Source: Silene noctiflora (taxonomy: Eukaryota > Streptophyta > Magnoliopsida > Caryophyllales > Caryophyllaceae). Taken from it: DNA of 23,491 bases. Under the pieces are notes generated by a model. It saw only the letters and a list, made by a program, of their open reading frames with translations, ran no database searches and was not told where the DNA came from. The DNA is taken from positions 254,090 through 277,580 of the forward strand of contig VHZZ01000147.1 in NCBI GenBank assembly GCA_009801015.1. The letters are read 5' to 3'. Of this stretch, positions 1 to 9,301 are shown piece by piece (the first letter of the stretch is position 1; the number at the start of each line of letters is the position of its first letter). The position numbers were made by a program, and so were the translations under genes.

Positions 1-849
1 ATTGTATGTGGTTGTAGTTTCCTAATCTTCTGTATAAATACCCTTGTTCTCAATTAATAATATTCAAGCTTTTAGCCATAAACTCATTCTTTCAGGGTCG
101 TCTATAAAACTTTGTCTTGCCCTGTTTGCATTCGACATTACCTTATCAATATTGTTCGGGATAGTTCCTGTAAATGAGTTGTAAGTAGCAGTCACATTTA
201 CTAAAGAAGTAAGATTTTCTATGATGTCAAAAAGAGGGCCGACAAGATTGTTATGGTGGAGTCGAAGGGTTTCTAAATTTGACAATGCTCTGAATCTCTG
301 TGGGAGTTTTCCTTCGAGCTTGTTGTAGCTTAAGTTTATAATTTTGAGGTTAATGCAATTAAGTTAGATGGAATTTCACCTACAAGTGTGTTGTTATGTA
401 GCCGTAGGACATGAAGCCTGGATAAATGACTTAGCTGCATGGGCATTCCTCCGGATAGACTATTATTGTAAAAGTTAGTGATCTGAAGGAAGCTGAGGTT
501 TCCAATGAAAGGAGATATGATATAATTCCTGCCAATCCTCTAGAACTCAAATCTAATACCGTCAATCGGTTATGTTTATGCCCACAAGTAACCCCTTCCA
601 AGAACAATGGTGAATTGAGTCATTCCATGAGCTCAACACCCTATTGGACGGAACCAATAGTTGGCTTTTGATGGCCAACAACGCGGTGTGGTCAGTCTCG
701 TTGCCTGTGTAGTCAATACTATGCAATGCTAACGTTACAGTAATAGTTTGCATTACAAAAATAAAGATGACAAGAAAGGTTGGTTTGCTACATAGGGGAG
801 AAATAAAACCTGGACCTCCTCCTTCGGGTTCGAGTTGGATTGGTTTCAT
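1..849 (-). pseudogene. LRR-XII receptor-like kinase, broken N-terminal relic
   Basis: Read on the minus strand from an ATG at 849. The protein opens with basic/Pro-Gly-rich residues, then a hydrophobic signal segment (FLVIFIFVMQTITVTLAL), then the LRRNT_2 cap: NETDHTALLAIKSQL and SSWNDSIHHCSW. This is the hallmark start of the LRR-XII (EFR/Xa21-type) immune or developmental receptor kinases. Leucine-rich repeats follow in broken frames: NNSLSGGMPMQLSHL, NNTLVGEIPSNL, NLSYNKLEGKLPQ, NLETLRLHHNNLVG, NSFTGTIPNNI. Frame is lost at least three times: near the G-run at about 594 (the expected GVTCGHKHNRL lies in the next frame), near 520, and near 350. After about 125 the LRR similarity stops, and no transmembrane or kinase domain is seen. 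The family normally has about 1000 residues, so this is a truncated pseudogene; whether more lies beyond the window cannot be seen. Confidence 0.85.
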
Positions 850-887
850 TTTGAATAGTTATCAGTCTGTAACATGATCACTCTCTC

Positions 888-897
888 ATTTATATAG
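888..897 (-). promoter_or_regulatory. TATA box of the LRR kinase relic
   Basis: On the minus strand the sequence reads CTATATAAAT, about 40 bp upstream of the ATG at 849. Position and sequence fit a plant core promoter. It suggests the 5' end of the relic was copied or retained with its promoter, so low-level transcription is possible. Inference only. Confidence 0.5.
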
Positions 898-1181
898 CCA
901 TTTAAATCATGATTTATTTTCTAGTCTACATCTCTGAGTTGACCAAGACGGTATCGGAAATGTGAAAGTTTTGGTCTACAATTGTAGTTTGAGACTTGAT
1001 TTCATAGTCAGTCTGTCGCGACTTGCGACTGAATATCAGTCGGTTCGCTATAAATGCAGGCGAGTATTGTCCCAGAATGCGGTCATTGCATTTGAAGACC
1101 ATAATTGCTACTCTTCAATGAATAGCAATTTGTTTTAGTGGTCTAGTTGTGGTATTCGTGTTTGTTGGAGGTGCCTCGCCA

Positions 1182-1683
1182 CATGGCCTTCTCCGAGATT
1201 TCGGGGGCCCTGTGCAAACTTATGAAAATGGGTTCCAATACCGCTATATTTATGTTACTACTCGTATATTCACCGAAATGCTATTTTTATAATAATATTT
1301 TTTTTTAAATGTAATGAGATTTTTTTATACGAATATTAATTAAAAGTACAATGTAAATGTTCTATTGACACGTGTTTAGACAAACTTGCATATCAGAATA
1401 AATAAAATCAAGAAAAGAAGTAAATAATCTAAAATCAAAATTGCCCCAAATAATCTTAACTCAAAATTTCAGAAATTGGGAAGCAGAAGCAAATAATCTA
1501 AAAAAAAAACAAAGGATGCGTGCACAAGCATGACCATTGGATTACATACTAACCAACTCTGCCAGTATTTTGTGAATATTAAGTCCAACAAATTTTATAT
1601 ATCTCTAAACTAGCTTTATTGGGCCCCCATAAATCAGGGGCATGTGCGGCCGCGCGACACGCACTTGTTAAAAGCCGGCCCTG
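1182..1683. mobile_element. hAT-type MITE with 8-bp target duplication
   Basis: The element is bounded by perfect 8-bp direct repeats CCTCGCCA at 1174-1181 and 1684-1691. Its left end starts CATGGCCTTC and its right end, reverse-complemented, starts CAGGGCCGGC, a terminus typical of plant hAT elements; an 8-bp target duplication is also typical of hAT. GC-rich subterminal blocks (GGGGGCCC type at about 1203-1213 and 1621-1627) flank an AT-rich, non-coding centre. There is no transposase, so this is a 502-bp non-autonomous element. It sits upstream of the LRR kinase relic. Confidence 0.8.
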
Positions 1684-1735
1684 CCTCGCCATTTGTCCAA
1701 CCGGAGTAATGGTTTTTTTTAGCAACAAAGTAATT

Positions 1736-2371
1736 TACCAAAGTGTAATTATTGGGTAAGAGTGAACTAGGGGTGAGCAAAACCGGATATCCGATACGGT
1801 TTTAGAAACCGTATCGGATATCCGGTTATTTAAATCTCCTTTTTTAGTATCCTTATCCGATACGGTTTTTCCGTATATACGGAAACCGTATATCCGGTAT
1901 CCGATTTTCAGCCTCACTTATGTAATTTAATATTTTTTTTTCTTTTATATGTGTGATTGTTAGTTTTTTTTAGCAACTTAAAATTATTTTAAAAAGTTAT
2001 AAGGGTAAATAACATATAAAGTTAATACTAATAAGGTTTAATCACCAAGATATTGATTATTTTGTGATTTATGTATATATTTTAATATTTTATTCTAGAA
2101 AAAAGGCAACCGTATCGGATACCGTATATCCGGTTTCATATTTTGCCGATCCTTATCCGATACGGTTTTTAAAGAACCGTATCGGATATCCGGAAATTCG
2201 TATCGGATATCCGGAAATCCGTATAATTAAATTCGTATAGCGTATCAGATACGTATAATAAAACCGTATCGTATAATTTTGCTCAGCCTTAGATAAGACT
2301 ATCATACATGTGAGTCTTATTTTATACTACTAATTTAATAGCCATAAATGAATTATTATTACACTTTGGTA
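1736..2371. mobile_element. Outer inverted-repeat element with TA ends
   Basis: TACCAAAGTGTAAT at 1736-1749 is repeated perfectly in inverted orientation at 2358-2371. If the TA at each edge is the target duplication, the terminal repeat begins CCAAAGTGTAAT, which would suit a Tc1/mariner-like (Stowaway-sized) MITE, but the ends lack the usual CTCCCTC. The left arm is about 30 bp and the right arm about 80 bp; between them lies a second element at 1768-2291, apparently nested. There is no coding capacity. Superfamily is uncertain. Confidence 0.55.
1768..2291. mobile_element. TAGGGGTGAGCA-type MITE rich in CGGATATCCG palindromes
   Basis: The left end CTAGGGGTGAGCAAAA (from 1767) and the right end, reverse-complemented CTAAGGCTGAGCAAAA, match at 14 of 16 positions. 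Ends of TAGGGGTG type are common in plant hAT MITEs. Many copies of CCGTATCGGATATCCGG and its variants lie inside both ends (1781-1905 and 2108-2275), flanking an AT-rich centre. A perfect palindrome with 22-bp arms occupies 1781-1802 and 1806-1827. The flanking octamers do not match, so the exact ends and the target duplication remain unproven. Non-coding. Confidence 0.65.
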
Positions 2372-2402
2372 GACATCATATACGTGTGACCTTATTAATT
2401 TA

Positions 2403-3117
2403 CGTAATAGCTAAATCTCGCGCACCATTTTATTTAATATCGCGCATTTTTTCTCTATATTCCATTCCTACCCTTACTCTTCAAAAAAAATTTTAAAAAA
2501 AAAAAAGAAAAAAAAATCTAAACTACCAGCCTCTTTCCATTACCCCCTCACCCTCACCAATCACTAGCCTGACCACCCTTCCTCCCAGCGGCCCAGCCCC
2601 ATTCCCCGTGCTCGTCCCCATTGTCGTCGAGTTGTCAGCCACACCGCCCTCGAGTTCTTGAGCGCATCTATCCAACTCCTTCTCCAATTCCCGCGCGTCG
2701 AACCGATAGTCTATGCCCTCAAGTCGTCCCCGGTGGTCTATGGGCCAAATTGTCGTTGAATCTGTCACCGTCCCCAGTTTCCGGGCGTCGAACGGTGGTG
2801 GTGGTGGTATGCGGCCTTGATAAGTCGCTAGTGGTAGGTCTATGGCTCGAAGTCATTGTCGTCGATGGGTGTCATGTATGTTTTGTGCCGTCGCCGCTGG
2901 CTAGTAGGACCGCGCTGTCGCTGGCGGCCTGTGGGACCACACCATTGTCGGTGGCCTATGTTTCGTCCTTGCGTTGTCGCCATCGCATGATATCCTCCCC
3001 CTCTCTCTATTCTAAATTATTTTAGGGTTGGGTGGTTGAAATGAGGGGGGTAAAGTCGGGAAAGACGGAAAATTTGCGCGGGATTGAGTAAAATGTTGCG
3101 CAAGATTTAGCAAGTCC
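2403..3117. mobile_element. MULE-like non-autonomous element with GC-rich core
   Basis: Long terminal inverted repeats of about 42 bp are clear: 2410-2451 (starting GCTAAATCTCGCGCA) and 3070-3111 (reverse complement starting GCTAAATCTTGCGCA), with about 34 of 42 positions identical. The length and imperfect nature of the repeats suit Mutator-like elements. A possible 9-bp target duplication with one mismatch, ATTAATTTA at 2394-2402 and TTTAATTTA at 3118-3126, would place the ends slightly outside the clear repeats. The core at 2525-3010 is GC-rich and repetitive (GTCGTCG, GGTGGTGG, GGTCTATGG), unlike its AT-rich surroundings. Open frames in it resemble no protein family I know. Captured host DNA (Pack-MULE) is possible but not shown. 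Confidence 0.6.
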
Positions 3118-3227
3118 TTTAATTTATAATTTGTGTAATATATTATTTTCTGTCATTTGTTTATCAATTTATGTGTGTTCATTCATTTGTTTACTATTCT
3201 ATATTGAGACTATTTCCAAAGGCTAAT

Positions 3228-3417
3228 TTGATCATCTACATCATTTATTGTTTATTTGCCACTCAATAACAACACCCACAAATGGTATCCTCCCATCTAC
3301 TTGGTTTTTGTATCAAAACCAAGCGTAAACAAATGACCAAGATGAAGTAGATTTTTAAATAGTACTCCCTTGATCTCAATCATTTATTTCCATTTTTTTA
3401 TTGAGATAGAGGAAGTA
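3228..3417. mobile_element. Stowaway MITE remnants
   Basis: At 3364-3415 a miniature element reads TA-CTCCCTTGATCTCAAT...ATTGAGATAGAGGAAG-TA, i.e. Stowaway-type inverted ends flanked by a TA duplication with only about 20 bp between them. Just upstream, 3228-3355 holds an older inverted-repeat stretch (CATCTACATCATTTATTG against CAAATGACCAAGATGAAG) that looks like a diverged Stowaway. Both are non-coding. Confidence 0.5.
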
Positions 3418-3429
3418 AGCAAACACCTA

Positions 3430-4140
3430 TATTACAAGTTGATCGAACAATTTGTTAAACTAAATCTGCTTATTACTTTTCTGTTCTTTGAAATGTGCTA
3501 GTCAAACCTATCATAAAACCAATCGTTTATAATATACTTGACTAATTTGCTTCTGCTAAATAATCTAATGAATAGCAAACGGGACTATGTCTTCTTTTTT
3601 GTTTTCTTTTTTTATATAAATGTATTAGTTAAGTCTCTACACAACCATGACTTATTTAAATAAAACAAATTATGACAGATGACCTTAACTTGAACCAGTC
3701 TAAAGATGTTTTGAAACCGACCAAAACTTATCCGAAAATAACTAAATCTTTTCAACCTGAACCCGAAGATGATTGAACCCGATAACACCCGCACATTTTT
3801 GGGCAAGACTCATCCATCCCGCGAGTGGGCCCGAAATAGATAAATGTATTTAAAAATTATATTTCTAGCTAATAAAACTAATATAAAATGATAAAATAAT
3901 CGAAATTTTTAATTTTTTGAAATAAATTATTCTTTTAGATCTGTAGTTTAATTAGAGTTTAATAACAAACTCTTTCAAATGAAATTCTAAGCTAATATTT
4001 AATAGTTATTTAAATATATATGTCTAATACAATTAGATAAACAACTAATATATAAAATTACATAGAATGATCTAATTCAAATATGAATATATTTAAAAAT
4101 ATAAGCTTAAAATTGTGTGAGTAGCAAAAGTAACCGTTAG
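3430..4140. other. AT-rich intergenic DNA, no gene seen
   Basis: No coding signal or RNA gene is visible. The stretch at 3680-3830 has repeated CCGAAA/AACCCGA words (ACCCGAAGATGATTGAACCCGA) that resemble the interior of plant transposon relics, but no ends could be paired. Confidence 0.4.
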
Positions 4141-4154
4141 TAGTGACAATAATT

Positions 4155-4375
4155 GTATCAACATTGTATTATCAAATATGATAGAAATCACCAATATAAA
4201 TAGTAAAAGTAGCAATAATGACAGCGGGAGTATTGAAAGTAACATAAACATCGTCGAGAATAGTGAAATTAACAGTAGTAGTTAAAATAACAATAATGAC
4301 AGCGTAAGTTGTGTAAGTAACATTAGTCACATCGAATATGGTGATAGTAACAATGAGTTGGTGAATGTGTCAATA
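4155..4375. repeat. About 78-bp diverged tandem repeat, roughly three units
   Basis: CAATAATGACAGCG recurs at 4213 and 4291, and GTAACAT-AACATCG words recur at 4239 and 4317, both with 78-bp spacing; an earlier related unit starts near 4155. The units are diverged and AT-rich with frequent AGTAACAAT words. No coding role. Confidence 0.5.
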
Positions 4376-4389
4376 ACTCAATAATATGA

Positions 4390-5290
4390 TTGATAAATTT
4401 TATTTTATCTTATCAAAATTTCAAATAAGACATACAAACACATACTCTATATGATAAATTAAGGTAAGTTAACGCAATTCAGTTTCATATAATGTAAAAT
4501 TTAAACGGTAAGTTATGACCAAAATCAAAGGGTTATGCTCTTTTATAAACATGATTTACTCAATCATGCACATAAAGGACCATTATATCCCTGTCTTTTA
4601 TATGAATTTACCAATTTGTTTTCAATTGGGTAAACCTCTCAAATTACTCACTCACTCAGCCACCACATACTGCCACCACCACCCCCTGTTATCCGCCTAA
4701 CAACGTCCCACCATAGCCATGTTGGCTTCCCTCAAAACTACCACACCACCCGCACGACCTCAGACTATTCCTCCGTTTCGCACTAACATTACAACCTCCT
4801 AAACGTGGCAACCACAACCCCACCCTCGCCTCTTGAACGCCGTCCTTCTCCCTCACCTTCTGACGCCTTCTGCCACCACACACGGACCTCAGACGTCCGA
4901 GCTCCGCCCCAACCACCCCTCTCATGTCATTAATACTAATATTTATAAACCCTAATTTCATTAACACTAATTAATTAAATCTCTCTAATTTGATAGAATT
5001 CATACGTATTTAATTAAATTATAATCATTACTTGATCAACATGAAAACTAACATCCATTATAATTGAATAATTTGAATCGAATTTGATTAGTTTTGTTGT
5101 GAGGTAGAGAGATAGAGAATTTTTTTCTTTTTTTTAAGAAGGGTAAGGTAAGGAAAATTAACGACAAAAAATCAATAAATAAGTAAAAGTTATCCATGAA
5201 AAAGCAACAACGAAATCAAATCAGGAAGGACGTTATGGTTATGGATGGACATGGAGGGAGCATTTTTTAGAAAACAAACAAAAAATAAAT
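4390..5290. other. Intergenic region with a GC-rich, CCACC-rich island
   Basis: Most of the stretch is AT-rich, but 4655-4925 is abruptly GC-rich and dominated by CCACCACC and CCGCC words, much like the MULE core at 2525-3010 and the island at 19385-19710. It may be the filler of another non-autonomous transposon; I could not pair terminal repeats with confidence. Frames here give only low-complexity proteins. Confidence 0.4.
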
Positions 5291-5363
5291 GTCTGAGCCC
5301 GGGTTCGAACCGGGGACCTCTAGTGTGTGAGACTAGCGTGATAACCGACTACACCACCCAGAC
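5291..5363 (-). tRNA. trnV-CAC: tRNA-Val (anticodon CAC)
   Basis: On the minus strand a 73-nt cloverleaf folds fully. The acceptor stem GTCTGGG pairs with CTCAGAC (one G-T pair). The A box lies at TGGTGTAGTCGG, the anticodon stem CTAGT/ACTAG holds the loop CTCACAC with anticodon CAC (valine), and the T arm is CCCGG-TTCGAAC-CCGGG, containing the B box GGTTCGAACC. No intron is present and CCA is not encoded, as in nuclear genes. CAAC just before the gene and TATAAATA about 30 bp upstream match plant tRNA gene start signals. A T-run (TTTTTT) about 4 bp past the 3' end serves as the Pol III terminator. It is transcribed away from RPL5, with 163 bp between them. Confidence 0.97.
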
Positions 5364-5526
5364 GTTGTTGATATCTCTAGTTCGTTTATTTTATTTATAC
5401 TATTTTAATTTAAAGAACACAAACATATCATTATCTATTCATTCATCCAATCCTCCATTTGTTCTTCTGCTCTTCTTCAACATCATCTCTTATCTAATTA
5501 TCTTCTTTGCTGTTACAAACACAACA

Positions 5527-8500
5527 ATGGCGGCGTTGCTACAATCAACGTCCTCCACCTTCCACGGCCAATGCTCTGCCTTCCGCACCACCACACCACC
5601 GCCTCGCACCTTACCGGTTATGACGGCGCGCGCTATTGCAGGTGTCGCTGCTTTCGTCGATAAAGCCGAGAAGGAGAAAACTTTCCGTCTTCAATCCTAT
5701 TACCTCGAGAAAATTGTTCCTCTTCTTAAAGAAGAGTTCTCGTACACCAACGTTCATGAGGTTATACTCTCTCTCTTTCTCTCCTCATACTGTTGTTCGA
5801 TTTTCTAATTGATTGGGAATCAAAATGTTCGTGTTCGTGGCAGAGTCGGGATTTGAAATTAGGTTAGTTAAAGAAATCGCAGTGGCTATTACATATCCGT
5901 TTCAAAAGGTAAACAAATGATTGAGACGGAGTGAGTAGTAATGTAATAGCCACTGCGATTTACGTATGAATGCACCTTTTCCATTTTGGGGTGTCTCAGT
6001 CATTTGTTGTCCTTTCTATTTAGGATTGTATTTGATGAGTAATTTGATTTTTCACCTTCAATTTAGTCCACTTGTCATGTTATAATTGGCTCCCTCCTCT
6101 TTCCTTGGTCTTTGTGCCAAAACCAAAGGACAACAAATGACGGGACGGAGGGAGTAGTTGAGGGAATTGTTGCTGTTTTTGTATCATAATAGGAGACCGT
6201 CTCACGTATAGGAATTGTGACAGATACGAATTATAAGGAAGAATATATGTATTAACGGTTAATTAGTTCGTCACTAGAGTGATTTATTGAAAAAAGTATG
6301 ATGAGAGATTGTATCTTTTAGAGAATTTGTGTCATTGTGTGTGAATATGAAGTGTGGATAGTGTAGTCAACGAATTTAGTCGTCGTATTAAATCATGATA
6401 TATTTGGAGTAGTAATTCTTTGTTATAATGTGATGTATGGTGGGAGAGAAATGGCATTATAGATGGAGGTGCTTGTTTCTTCAATTTTTGTGGCATGAGG
6501 TGTATTGGTGAATTGTACCATGTTGTTCAGCATTTTGAGGATTTTTCGTGGGAAATAGTAAAGGAAAGAAAGGGAAATGAAAAGAGTTTTGAATTGACGT
6601 GTTTAATTGCTTATCATTTTCGGCATGAGTATGTTCTCGGGCTTCACCTTGATGCCTGGATATACTTCCTAAATTTCCATTCAGTTGTGTGAGGCTGTGA
6701 GCAATTTGTCGGAATGCCATGTTTCTTGGAACTCAAGTCCACTGTTAAACATCATACATAGTCTGTACATGGTCTTTGGTAAACTTTATGATGCTAATGT
6801 CTTGAGTGATGCTTGACTACAGGACTTGATTTTTGCATTGTAAATAGATTGCTTCTTATGATGTTTCATGCTGTTTTTACATGTATCATGGTATGTAGTA
6901 TAGTAGTATTTGCACTATTGCGATCCTGTAAAACTATTCTTAGGCCTGTCTCGCTTAATTGATTATCAAGTACAGAAGGTGGACTTCATTAGCCGTGCCT
7001 TAGTTAAAATAGAGGGCTTCTTGCGATGTTTGACGCTGCTATAGCATCCTAGAGCTTTCTGAGACGGGGGGGTTCTTTAAGTCAGCTGCTGCAGTGAACT
7101 GGTTAAACCTTTGTGGATTTTATAGTTCTACTGTAGATGACACATGTTCATGAGACTATTTTTTTTCCTGGTGCTAATACCCAATCTATACCTCCTAAAG
7201 CATATTAGCCTGAACTATTTTCTTAACCCTGTATTTCACGTCCTCTTTGACCCTGAGATAAACAATCTCAGACCTCCATACCACTGAGTTTACCCTGCAG
7301 TGGTTCCTAGCCCACCATACATGATAAACCAGTGCCATAAGAACTGCTGCCGTAACATCTTTTCTGCCTGTAAATCCCTGCCACTAGATAAAAATATTGT
7401 CATTTGGAATGCTCTCCCTGCACCAGTCTGAAACCATCCTCAGACAGTCTCTGCTGTAAGGACAGTTAAAGAAGAGATGCTGATGATCTTCCTCAATAAC
7501 CCCACACAGATCACAAGTCACTTCAGTGCAAATACTCATTCTCTTCAGTCGGTCCTTAGTCAATAATCTCTCCTGTATATCACAGCCAGCCCACAAACTG
7601 ATGTTTTGAGACTATATTGCTTTGGTTAATTCTCATACTACAACTTTGTCCTTGTATGTGGTGGTTAATTTTTATTTAAAGGAGCCACAACAGCATGCTG
7701 TGTTTTGAACTTAGGTCATTAATAGAATTTAATGCCTCCACTGAGCGACTTTTTACGTATAAGCTAAACTTGGAAGTGTAAGAAAATGAATACAGCCTTC
7801 TCAACTTAACCTTCCTGGTTTGAAATGTGGGCAGGTCCCCAAACTCATTAAGATAGTGGTGAATTGTGGGATTGGGGATGCTGAACAGAACAAAAAGGGT
7901 TTGGATGGTGCAATCAACGAGTTTGCGCTCATTGCTGGGCAGAAGCCTGTGAAGACAAAAGCACATAAATCCGTCGCAAGTTTCAAAATCAGAGAGGGTC
8001 AGACTGTTGGGATCGCTGTCACACTTCGAGGAAAAGTAAGTCTGTAGTATCGTCAATCTTTCTGTAATTCATATCTGTTGTTTTTATTTTTTTATTTTTT
8101 TTTGCATTTAGTTTACGTCTTCATGAGTTTTCCACCCATAGAGGTTGCTTCATGGATGGCATTTCTTGTGGGATAATAAACTGAAAATGTGAGAAACAAA
8201 GGAAATAAAAGGTATGGTGGTAGTGGATGGCAGAAGGATATAGAGATGGTTTCAACGATTCACCATCATTTCCTTCATCTCCTCCCTTGTTTTGACGCCC
8301 ATCACCCTCGTAACAATCACTTCCAGAGTTCCAGTCGAAGCAAGTCCTTAAGCTTGAAAAGTCTGATGCTTCATAATTTGTCTGGGTTCACCTAAGACAT
8401 TACTTCGTTCTGATGAAAATTTACGATGTTTCTCTAGACAAAGGTGATAAGCGAAGTGTTACAGTGGAAGGAGTCTATTATTTGTAATGTTAACATCCTT

Positions 8501-8865
8501 GACGACTTGCTCAATGGTGAACTTTGCAGCTCATGTACTCGTTTCTCGACCGCCTGCTCAACTTGGCTCTTCCTCGAACAAGGGATTTCCAGGGTGTAAA
8601 CCCTAACAGCTTTGACGGGAATGGGAACTACGCCCTTGGACTCAGTGAACAAGGTGTGTTTCCGGAGATCGAACCTGAGATCGTGGGCAAGGCAAGGGGA
8701 ATGGACATTTGCATAAACACAACGGCCAAAACAGACAAGGAAGCCTACAGATTGCTGGCTCTTATGGGAATGCCTTTCAGAGAATCGAGTGAACCTACAA
8801 CTGGGGTGCGCAAGAAGAAGTCAAAGTCTCGCCATTTCGACCAAAGATACAGGGGGAGGAAATAG
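5527..8865 (+). CDS. RPL5: Plastid 50S ribosomal protein L5 (uL5c), nuclear-encoded
   Basis: Three exons, 5527-5760, 7835-8035 and 8530-8865, all in phase 0 with GT-AG introns, encode 256 aa; the Arabidopsis plastid L5 is of similar length. L5 binds 5S rRNA in the central protuberance of the chloroplast large ribosomal subunit. Residues 1 to about 45 are Ser/Thr/Pro/Ala-rich ([14 protein letters not shown]), a typical transit peptide. The conserved uL5 core follows: [114 protein letters not shown] and ALMGMPFRE. It ends in a basic tail. The ATG at 5527 was chosen because earlier in-frame codons run back through the tRNA gene. The frame is intact. Intron 1 (2074 bp) is swollen by MITEs and a LINE; intron 2 is 494 bp. 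Confidence 0.95.
5874..5961. repeat. Perfect 21-bp foldback around a mini-Stowaway in RPL5 intron 1
   Basis: AAATCGCAGTGGCTATTACAT at 5874-5894 is repeated exactly in inverted orientation at 5941-5961. The 46-bp loop contains both ends of a very short Stowaway-like sequence (ATCCGTTTCA and TGATTGAGACGGAGTGAGTA). The arms are not part of a Stowaway consensus. It could form a strong hairpin in the pre-mRNA. Confidence 0.8.
5989..6154. mobile_element. Stowaway MITE in RPL5 intron 1
   Basis: The left end, GTCTCAGTCATTTGTTGTCC (from 5993), and the right end, GGACAACAAATGACGGGACG followed by GAGGGAGTA (to 6156), are inverted repeats of the Stowaway (Tc1/mariner) type. The left CTCCCTCC cap is degraded to GGGGT. 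About 165 bp, non-coding. Confidence 0.75.
6157..7143. other. RPL5 intron 1, unassigned part
   Basis: Intronic DNA between the Stowaway and the LINE. Short frames of 65-80 codons overlap on both strands near 6490-6720 but show no recognisable domain. I see nothing functional here. Confidence 0.4.
7160..7600 (-). mobile_element. 5'-truncated LINE (plant L1-type), 3' end with zf-RVT domain
   Basis: Inserted antisense in RPL5 intron 1. Minus-strand translation gives the reverse-transcriptase zinc-binding domain of plant LINEs: [19 protein letters not shown] then [18 protein letters not shown], with Cys-X2-Cys and His-X4-Cys spacing. It continues past one in-frame stop near 7386 into [15 protein letters not shown] and ends at NML-stop. 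A short 3' UTR and an 8-base A tail (T-run 7159-7166) follow. Flanking target duplications ATGTTCATGAGACTAT (7144-7159) and ATGTTTTGAGACTAT (7601-7615) differ by one base and one indel. These are the marks of a 5'-truncated target-primed insertion. It is an inactive 441-bp fragment. Confidence 0.88.
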
Positions 8866-9301
8866 TAGGTTTCGTCTCGCTGGATATGTATTTCCATGTA
8901 CTACTTAATTTGCCTTTTTAGCATGCCCTGTAAAAGTTGTAATGAATGCTTGTGCTACCCAACTACTGCTTTTGTTGATTTGATTTTGTGTAGTCCTAAA
9001 CTAGCTACGTTTTGCAGGGAGAACCACTATCAAATGTATCAATGAGTATGGTGATTTCCTCTTATTACCTTCGTTAAACTTCCATGATTTCCTCTTATTA
9101 AGAAATCTCAAAATTTTCACTTTATTACAGAGTAATAAATTAACAAACGACAATTTGAATGACAATTTTCACTTTATTATGGAGTAATAAATTAAGAATC
9201 GCAAAATTTTGCATTCATTCACACATTCCAAAGATTTTATTCTTAATTAATAATTTTCAATCAATAAAATGAATAACAATTTAGTTTACTCTTTCGAATT
9301 A
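8866..9301. repeat. RPL5 3' flank with two short direct-repeat pairs
   Basis: This holds the RPL5 3' UTR and spacer. CATGATTTCCTCTTATTA-like words recur at about 9051 and 9083, and AATTTTCACTTTATTA followed by GAGTAATAAATTAA recurs at 9112 and 9164 (52-bp spacing). No gene is seen. Poly(A) signals are not obvious. Confidence 0.5.

Noticed and set aside
1735-1917. 60-codon minus frame
   Set aside because: Made entirely of the transposon's GGATATCCG repeats.
1760-2299. 8-bp target duplication for the TAGGGGTG element
   Set aside because: The flanking octamers GAGTGAAC and GATAAGAC agree at only 4 of 8 positions, so I do not claim it.
2621-3025. 134-codon frame in the MULE core
   Set aside because: Low-complexity, repeat-derived, no recognisable domain, and overlapped by a similar frame on the other strand.
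5245-5808. Long open frame upstream of and through RPL5 exon 1
   Set aside because: Its first part runs through the tRNA-Val gene and spacer on the opposite strand, and its last codons are intron 1. Only 5527-5760 is RPL5 coding.
6481-6720. Two overlapping frames of 65-79 codons in RPL5 intron 1
   Set aside because: No domain, no context, and they overlap each other on opposite strands.
7676-8056. 126-codon minus frame
   Set aside because: Antisense shadow of RPL5 exon 2.
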